Shown in pieces: positions 59,042 to 64,000 of a stretch of DNA of 64,000 nucleotides. The stretch is from Nitratidesulfovibrio sp. GTDB taxonomy: Bacteria > Desulfobacterota > Desulfovibrionia > Desulfovibrionales > Desulfovibrionaceae. Location of the stretch: NCBI RefSeq assembly GCF_040373385.1, contig NZ_JBDXXH010000002.1:496001-560000 (forward strand), given 5' to 3'. The notes under the pieces are model-generated. The model made no database searches, was not told where the DNA came from, and saw nothing but the letters and a program-made list of their open reading frames with translations. The position numbers were made by a program, and so were the translations under genes. The stretch's first letter is position 1. Every line of letters begins with the position of its first letter.

Positions 59042-60004
59042 TCAGTCGTCGTGCTTGGGGCGGGTCTTCCAGCGTTTGTGCATCCAGAACCACTGCTCCG
59101 GATGGGCGCGCACCGCCCTTTCCACGGCCTCCGTGTAGTACCGGGCCACGGCTTCAACCTTTTCGTTCCGGTCCCCGTCCAGAGTGGTGGTGTCCAGCGG
59201 TTCGTCGATGTACAGCCGGTAGCGACCGCCCTCGCGGAGAATGAAAGCTGGCCACACCTCTGCCTCGGCCCGCACGGCAAGCAGGGCCGGCCCCATGTTC
59301 ACGGCGGCGGTTTCACCCAGGAACGGCAGAAAGGTGGCCTCGTCGCGGCGGCAGTTGTGATCCACCAGAAAGCCTACGCAGCCGCTGCGTTTCAATCCCT
59401 TGAGCACGGTGAACACGGCGTTGCGGTGGTCCACCACCTGCAACCCGCGTGCACCGCGCATGGCGAAGATGAAGTCGTTGAGGGTGTCATTGCTGTTGCG
59501 GCGCACCACCACCATGCGGGGGCGGTCCAGATGCCATTGCCCCATCAGCGAGGACATGAATTCCCAGGCGCCAAGATGTGCCGTGGTTGCCACCACGGGG
59601 CGGTCGCCTTCGGCCAGTCTGCGCAGTTGTTCGGGGTTGTCGATGATGAGGCGGTTGCCCGTCTCCTCGAAGCCGAACTGCCCTACCAGAAGCACTTCCA
59701 GGAAGGAGCGGGCGTTGTGGGCAAAGCTTTCCCGCGCGATGCGCGTGGCCTCTTGCTGCGGCACGCCGAGATGCTCGGCGATGGCACGGATTGCCAGGCG
59801 CCGCCTGCCGGGCAGGCAGTGCCACAGCAGCGCGCCCAGTGCGTTGCCGTACCGGGTTATGCCGTCGAATCCCCGCCTGGCCAGGGAGCGGGCCAGCATG
59901 TGCAGCAGGCGCGGCATCAGGCCCTTTGGAGCAGCGGCTGGCTGCGAGCCGGTAGCCGCGCTGGGGGCGGGGGAAATGTCGTCGCGGGGAGCAGGCGTAG
60001 TCAT
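59042..60004 (-). CDS. lpxL: Lipid A acyltransferase (LpxL/HtrB family)
   Basis: 320 residues. It transfers a secondary acyl chain to Kdo-lipid A at the inner membrane. HX4E/D catalytic motif is in TTAHLGAWEFM, RRNSNDTLNDFI follows, VGFLVDHNCRRDEATFLPFLG is the conserved block before the C-terminal EQWFWMHKRWK. A hydrophobic N-terminal segment is preceded by ~28 Pro/Ala-rich residues. ATG overlaps the upstream acyltransferase stop (ATGA), so the msbA-acyltransferase-lpxL run is translationally coupled. Confidence 0.92.
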   Translation of the reverse strand: MTTPAPRDDISPAPSAATGSQPAAAPKGLMPRLLHMLARSLARRGFDGITRYGNALGALLWHCLPGRRRLAIRAIAEHLGVPQQEATRIARESFAHNARSFLEVLLVGQFGFEETGNRLIIDNPEQLRRLAEGDRPVVATTAHLGAWEFMSSLMGQWHLDRPRMVVVRRNSNDTLNDFIFAMRGARGLQVVDHRNAVFTVLKGLKRSGCVGFLVDHNCRRDEATFLPFLGETAAVNMGPALLAVRAEAEVWPAFILREGGRYRLYIDEPLDTTTLDGDRNEKVEAVARYYTEAVERAVRAHPEQWFWMHKRWKTRPKHDD

Positions 60005-60669
60005 CGCAATCCTTCAAGTCTGGCTTCAAGGTCCGCGCAGGCGGCGGCCAAGGCCGCATCCGCGCCCTGCCTGCCCTCGTTCTGCGCCGTGTCGTTCAGG
60101 GGCATGGCTTCCGGATCGGGCAGCCGGTATGGCGCGCCGAACACCACGCGCACGCGGGAAAACGGCAGCGGCACCTGAAACCGGTCCCAGGCACGTTCGA
60201 ATACCTTGGCGCGCTCCAGGAACATGCGCATGGGCACGATGGGTGCCCGTGCCCGCTGCGCCAGAAAGATCGCGCCCGGCTTGACCTTGTGGCGCGGGCC
60301 GCGCGGCCCGTCCACGGTCACGCAACCACACAATCCTTCCTTGCGCATCAGCCGCGCCGCGCCGATCAGTGCCTTGACCCCCCCGCGCGAGCTGGACCCC
60401 CGCGCCGTGCGCAGGCCCAGCCGTTGCAGCACCTGGGCCAGGTATTCGCCGTCGCGGCTCTGGCTGACCACGGTGACGATCTCCAGGTCGCCCCGCACGT
60501 GCATCAGCGGAAAGATTTCGTCGTGCCACAGCGCAAAGACCATGGGGGTACGGGCATGCCACAGTTCGTCCACGGCTTCGCGCCCGGCGATGTCGTAGCG
60601 CAGGGTGGCGCACCAGGCCTTGTACAGCCCGTAGAGCGGCGGTGCGATGAGGGCGGGGGGCAGCTTCAC
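60001..60669 (-). CDS. DUF374-type lysophospholipid acyltransferase
   Basis: 222 residues, GTG start overlapping the msbA stop (GTGA) with GGAG upstream. The LPLAT core has the catalytic FALWHDEIFP (HX4 motif variant), VSQSRDGEYLAQVL, and GPRGPRHKVKPGAIFLAQ. DUF374 proteins sit in lipid A or Kdo gene neighbourhoods and probably acylate a lipid A intermediate. One hydrophobic segment at the N-terminus. Flanked by msbA and lpxL, which defines its likely role (inference). Confidence 0.88.
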   Translation of the reverse strand: MKLPPALIAPPLYGLYKAWCATLRYDIAGREAVDELWHARTPMVFALWHDEIFPLMHVRGDLEIVTVVSQSRDGEYLAQVLQRLGLRTARGSSSRGGVKALIGAARLMRKEGLCGCVTVDGPRGPRHKVKPGAIFLAQRARAPIVPMRMFLERAKVFERAWDRFQVPLPFSRVRVVFGAPYRLPDPEAMPLNDTAQNEGRQGADAALAAACADLEARLEGLR

Positions 60670-62504
60670 GCGGGGGCTCCGGCGGCGGGTATGGCCGCGC
60701 CCTGCTCCGCCCCGTCCCTGGCGCCATTGGCGGCATCGGTGGCGAACTGCATGGCATACAGCCGGGCGTACAGGGTGCACCGGCCCAGCAGTTCCTCGTG
60801 CCGCCCGGCATCCACGATGCGCCCCTGCTCCATGACCAGGATGCGGTCGGCGGAAAGAATGGTGGAGAGGCGGTGGGCAATGACGATGCTGGTGCGGTTT
60901 TCCATCAGGTTGTCCAGGGCCTTCTGGACGATGCGCTCGGCCTCGGAGTCCAGCGCGCTGGTGGCCTCGTCCAGAATGAGCAGCGGCGCATCCTTCATGA
61001 TGGCCCGGGCGATGGTCAGGCGCTGCTTCTGGCCGCCGGACAGCTTCACCCCACGCTCGCCCAGCAGGGTGTCGTACCCTTCCGGCAGTTCGCTGATGAA
61101 TTCATCGGCATAGGCGGATGTGGCGGCGGCGCGGACGGCCGCTGCGTCGATGGGGCCGGGAAGGCCGTAGGTGATGTTGTCGCGCACCGGCAGGTTGAAC
61201 AGGAAGGTATCCTGCGACACCATGGACACGTTGCGGCGCAAGGTTTCCAGGGTGTACTCCGCCACCGGGCGGCCATTGAGGACGATGGCACCCTGCTGCG
61301 GCTCATAGAAACGGGGAATGAGATTGACGAAGGTGCTCTTGCCCGCGCCGCTGGGGCCAACGATGGCCACGCGCTCGCCCGCGCGCACGGTAAGGCTGAC
61401 GTTGTCCAGTGCGGGCGCGGTCTTGCTGCCGTAGGTGAAGGTGACGCCCTCGAAGCGCAGTTCGCGGAAGGGTTCGTCGAAGGGGGTGTCGCCCCCCTGC
61501 TCCACCACCAGTTCGGGTGCGTCCAGGATCTCGAACACCCGCTCGGCCCCGGCCAGTGCGCGCTGCACGTCCATGTTGTAGGAATTCAGCGACTTGACAG
61601 GGTCGTACATCATGGCCAGCGCGGCCACGAACGAAAAGAACGTGCCCGCCGTGGTTTCCCCGGCAATGACCTCGTGCCCGCCGAACCAGATCACCAGGCC
61701 GATGCCCACGGCCCCGATCAGTTCCATGACCGGCGAGGACAACTCGGATACGCTGGCCTGCTTCAGGTACAACCGGGCCAGGCGCTCGTTTTCGTCATCG
61801 AAGCGGCGCGCCTCGTGCCGTTCTGTGGCAAAGGCCTTGACCACCCGGATGCCGCTGAACACTTCCTGCAACACCACGGAAATGTCCGCCAGCTTCGACT
61901 GGTTGCGGCGGCCATACTTGCGCAGCTTGCGGCCAAACCACACCAGCGGGTACAGCGCCGCAGGCAGCACCAGCACCGCCCACACCGCCAGGCGCGGGTT
62001 CTGGTAGAACACAACTCCCACCAATCCCAGCATGGTCAGCAGCTGCCGCACCATCATCACGATGGACGGCAGGCTGTTGCGGATCATGGTCACGTCGTTG
62101 ATGATGCGCGACATGAGCATGCCCACCTGCGAGTCTTCGTAGAATTGCAGCGGCAGGTAGATGATCTTGTCGTACAGCTCCGATCGCAGTTTTTCCAGCA
62201 CGCGCAGGCCGCTGTACTGCATGAAGTAGTTCTGCACGTAGCGTCCTGCGCCCTTCACCAGCGTAAGCACGAAGAACAGCAGCGGCACGTACACCAGCGC
62301 CTGCTCGTCCTTGTTGATGAAGATTTCGTCCAGGGCGGGCTTGACCAGCCAGGCGGACCCGGCGGTGCTCAGCGACACCACGCCCATGGCCAGCATGGAA
62401 ATGATGATCTGCACCCTGTAGGGGCGGAAATACCTCAAGCAACGCTTGAGCAAATGGATGCTTTGCCCCTGGGTGGGCTGGTCGGTCTTGGTGACGTTGG
62501 CCAT
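60666..62504 (-). CDS. msbA: Lipid A export ABC transporter (MsbA-like)
   Basis: 612 residues, half-transporter acting as a homodimer to flip lipid A. Six-helix membrane domain (~25-320), then nucleotide-binding domain with Walker A GPSGAGKSTFVNL, Q-loop region SQDTFLFN, signature LSGGQKQRLTIARAI, Walker B LLILDEATSALD and switch His in IAHRLST. A ~30-residue Ala-rich tail. First gene of the minus-strand lipid A operon; divergent from yedF with 112 bp between. Confidence 0.93.
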   Translation of the reverse strand: MANVTKTDQPTQGQSIHLLKRCLRYFRPYRVQIIISMLAMGVVSLSTAGSAWLVKPALDEIFINKDEQALVYVPLLFFVLTLVKGAGRYVQNYFMQYSGLRVLEKLRSELYDKIIYLPLQFYEDSQVGMLMSRIINDVTMIRNSLPSIVMMVRQLLTMLGLVGVVFYQNPRLAVWAVLVLPAALYPLVWFGRKLRKYGRRNQSKLADISVVLQEVFSGIRVVKAFATERHEARRFDDENERLARLYLKQASVSELSSPVMELIGAVGIGLVIWFGGHEVIAGETTAGTFFSFVAALAMMYDPVKSLNSYNMDVQRALAGAERVFEILDAPELVVEQGGDTPFDEPFRELRFEGVTFTYGSKTAPALDNVSLTVRAGERVAIVGPSGAGKSTFVNLIPRFYEPQQGAIVLNGRPVAEYTLETLRRNVSMVSQDTFLFNLPVRDNITYGLPGPIDAAAVRAAATSAYADEFISELPEGYDTLLGERGVKLSGGQKQRLTIARAIMKDAPLLILDEATSALDSEAERIVQKALDNLMENRTSIVIAHRLSTILSADRILVMEQGRIVDAGRHEELLGRCTLYARLYAMQFATDAANGARDGAEQGAAIPAAGAPA

Positions 62505-62616
62505 AGGGTGCGTGGTCTTCTATTTGTTTTGTGAATGCGTCAGTGAAAAATGCGCGGCTGTTTTCGATTTGACCGGGCCGCTCTGTGTGGTGTTCCCTCG
62601 GAAAAGGAGGCTCACC

Positions 62617-63267
62617 ATGCCAGAAATCGAACTGAACTGCCAGAATCTTCCCTGCCCCCAGCCCGTGCTGCGCTGCAAGCGCTGTCTTGACGAGCAATCG
62701 CCCGCCTCGCTGGTGGTGGTCGTGGATAATCAGGCCGCGCGTGAAAACGTGACGCGCTTCCTGTCGAGTCAGGGCTATGCCGTGCAGGCCGAAGCCGTAT
62801 CGCCGGACGCGGGCGACGGCCTGTGGCGGCTGCGCGGCGTGAAGGGAGACGCCCCGGCGTCTGCCTCCCATTCTCCGGACGATTGCGAGATATGCGAAGT
62901 GATGACCGAGGACCAGCTGCGCCGCATGGGTGAGAAGGTCGTGGTTTTCCTGACCTCCGACGTCATCGGCGCGGGCGACGATGCCTTGGGCGCCCGGCTG
63001 ATGCAGAACTTCCTGGCCACCCTGCCCGAACTGGGCGCGGAGCTGTGGCGCGTGGTCATGCTGAACGGCGCGGTGCGCCTTTCCGCCGCCGACAGCCCCG
63101 CCCTGCCCCACCTGAAGAGGCTGGAAGCTGCCGGGGCCACCGTGCTGGTCTGCGGCACCTGCCTTGACCATTTCGGGCTTCTGGAGCAAAAGGCCGTGGG
63201 CCAGACCACCAACATGCTCGATGTGGTCACCAGCCTGCAACTCGCCACCAAGATCATCCGGCCGTAA
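62617..63267 (+). CDS. yedF: YedF-like selenium-metabolism protein (TusA-DsrE fusion)
   Basis: 216 residues. N-terminal TusA/SirA-like domain with the CPxP motif (NLPCPQPVLRCK, residues 8-19) and C-terminal DsrE-like domain (VVFLTSDVIGAGDDALGARLMQNFL, CGTCLDHFG with two Cys). YedF proteins occur with selenium and sulfur relay genes. Start 62617 has AAGGAGG 6 bases upstream. Other selenium genes are not in the window. Monocistronic as seen. Confidence 0.9.
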   Translation: MPEIELNCQNLPCPQPVLRCKRCLDEQSPASLVVVVDNQAARENVTRFLSSQGYAVQAEAVSPDAGDGLWRLRGVKGDAPASASHSPDDCEICEVMTEDQLRRMGEKVVVFLTSDVIGAGDDALGARLMQNFLATLPELGAELWRVVMLNGAVRLSAADSPALPHLKRLEAAGATVLVCGTCLDHFGLLEQKAVGQTTNMLDVVTSLQLATKIIRP

Positions 63268-63559
63268 GCGGTCGGGTCGTGCGCCCGGCCCGGAGCACGG
63301 ATGTGCCCGGCGTCGGTTCCGCAGCCGTGCAACGTGTCCGGGATGCCGTCCGGCGCGCCGCCGAAAGGATGCGCCGGGCGGTTTTCTTTGCCGGGCGACC
63401 GGGATAGACTGTCCTGGCCTGCTTGCGTACGGTTGCCGCGCGTCTGTCGCATCCGTCGCAATCCGTCGCAATGCAGCCGTCACCCTGTCCGACATTCCTG
63501 CGGACGCCCCGTACCGCCCGGCTGCATACGGGTGTGCCCTCTCCTGAAACTCCAGCCCG

Positions 63560-63574
63560 CCGGACATTGTCCGG
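63560..63574. promoter_or_regulatory. Palindrome CCGGACA-T-TGTCCGG
   Basis: Perfect 7-bp arms around one base, ending 11 bp before the next start codon; may be an operator or leader hairpin. Preceded at 63440-63475 by a direct repeat of ATCCGTCGCA. Confidence 0.4.
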
Positions 63575-63585
63575 CCCGGAACCCC

Positions 63586-64000
63586 ATGACCCAGCGCCGT
63601 CCTTCGTCTCCGCCCCGTCCCGCCAAACCTTCGACCGGTCGTCCCAAACGTTCCGGAACCCAGGCTGCCGATCCCGCGCGGCCCGATGCCAGATCGGATG
63701 CGCCCAGGGGGACACGTTCCGGTCGCCGGAGCGATGGTCCCGGGCGTCCCGGCCAGCCGTCGTCACGTGGCAGGGATGGCGAGGCATCGCGCAAAGGGGC
63801 GAACGCAGGCAAGGATGGCCGCCAGGCAAGGCGCCCTGTTTCCGGTCGCGGACCAGACCGGGACATCCGCGAAGGGGAACCTGTGGTGGAACGCCAGGCC
63901 GAGATTCCGGCGATGAACGGCCCCGATGAAGCTGTCATGCGAACAAGCGAACCAGCCATGCAAACAGGCGAAACGGTCATGCAGCCTGGCGAGGTGCGTC
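63586..64000 (+). CDS. Start of a basic low-complexity protein (partial, runs off the window)
   Basis: Open frame of 138 codons to the edge. Composition is Arg/Pro/Ser/Gly-rich (MTQRRPSSPPRPAKPSTGRP...), then more acidic with repeated MRTSEPAMQTGETVMQ-like units. This looks like the disordered N-terminal extension of an RNA-binding enzyme such as a pseudouridine synthase or helicase, but no domain is visible yet. CCGGAACCCC precedes the ATG. The real start could differ. Confidence 0.5.
   Translation, partial: MTQRRPSSPPRPAKPSTGRPKRSGTQAADPARPDARSDAPRGTRSGRRSDGPGRPGQPSSRGRDGEASRKGANAGKDGRQARRPVSGRGPDRDIREGEPVVERQAEIPAMNGPDEAVMRTSEPAMQTGETVMQPGEVR

Overview
The window looks like chromosome of a GC-rich sulfate-reducing bacterium of the Desulfovibrio / Nitratidesulfovibrio type. 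Pointers are the Fe-alcohol dehydrogenase + hdrCBA + flx cluster typical of that group, LL-diaminopimelate aminotransferase lysine synthesis, a DHH-CBS-nucleotidyltransferase fusion, YedF selenium metabolism and many redox proteins. Genus is inferred from gene content only.

Layout. 1-2.7 kb (minus): a cytoplasmic two-subunit molybdopterin oxidoreductase. 3.2-11.6 kb (plus): iron alcohol dehydrogenase, then hdrC-hdrB-hdrA-flxD/C-flxB-flxA, with a sigma-54-like promoter ahead of the dehydrogenase; together they should link ethanol/NADH to ferredoxin and a thiol/disulfide couple by flavin-based bifurcation. 11.9-17.6 kb: a ferritin-like protein, a TrfA-like winged-helix protein, and a second iron alcohol dehydrogenase in operon with a PAS histidine kinase and a sigma-54 response regulator. 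17.8-21.3 kb: ADP-ribosylglycohydrolase, tRNA-Arg(CCT), Glu-Q-tRNA synthetase, a small conserved protein. 21.5-23.8 kb (minus): TetR regulator, two tandem related small RNAs, and an acyltransferase. 24-30.6 kb (minus): GT2 glycosyltransferase, rarA, rsmE, gcvT and a large unknown protein. 31-37 kb: GAF protein-mreB-inositol phosphatase, a NUDIX/rimI divergent pair with overlapping start codons, tpiA-secG and tRNA-Leu(GAG). 37-54 kb (mostly minus): acyltransferase 3, zinc-ribbon protein plus S24 repressor with matching operators, lysA, a lipoprotein, mutS, lapB-lapA-HIT, a DHH-CBS-tRNA nucleotidyltransferase, xerD, a chemoreceptor with a C-terminal sensor. 54.7-58 kb (plus): dapL, folK, a YHS protein, a transaldolase-like aldolase. 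59-62.5 kb (minus): msbA, an acyltransferase and lpxL, a lipid A module. 62.6 kb to the end: yedF and the start of a basic low-complexity protein.

The least explained features are RNA-like. (1) Two about 142-nt intergenic units on the minus strand at 22.45-22.90 kb each have a good -35/N17/-10 promoter, a terminator and a shared CU-rich 3' half. (2) An element of about 110-150 nt occurs three times directly after flxA and gcvT; its internal-loop sequences are conserved while its stems differ but still pair. (3) A short terminated leader precedes dapL. (4) folK has no ATG/GTG/TTG upstream of its conserved N-terminus and appears to start at ATC overlapping the dapL stop.

The Hdr-Flx system is already known in Desulfovibrio. 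The RNA elements are the best candidates here for something undescribed; none could be searched against databases.
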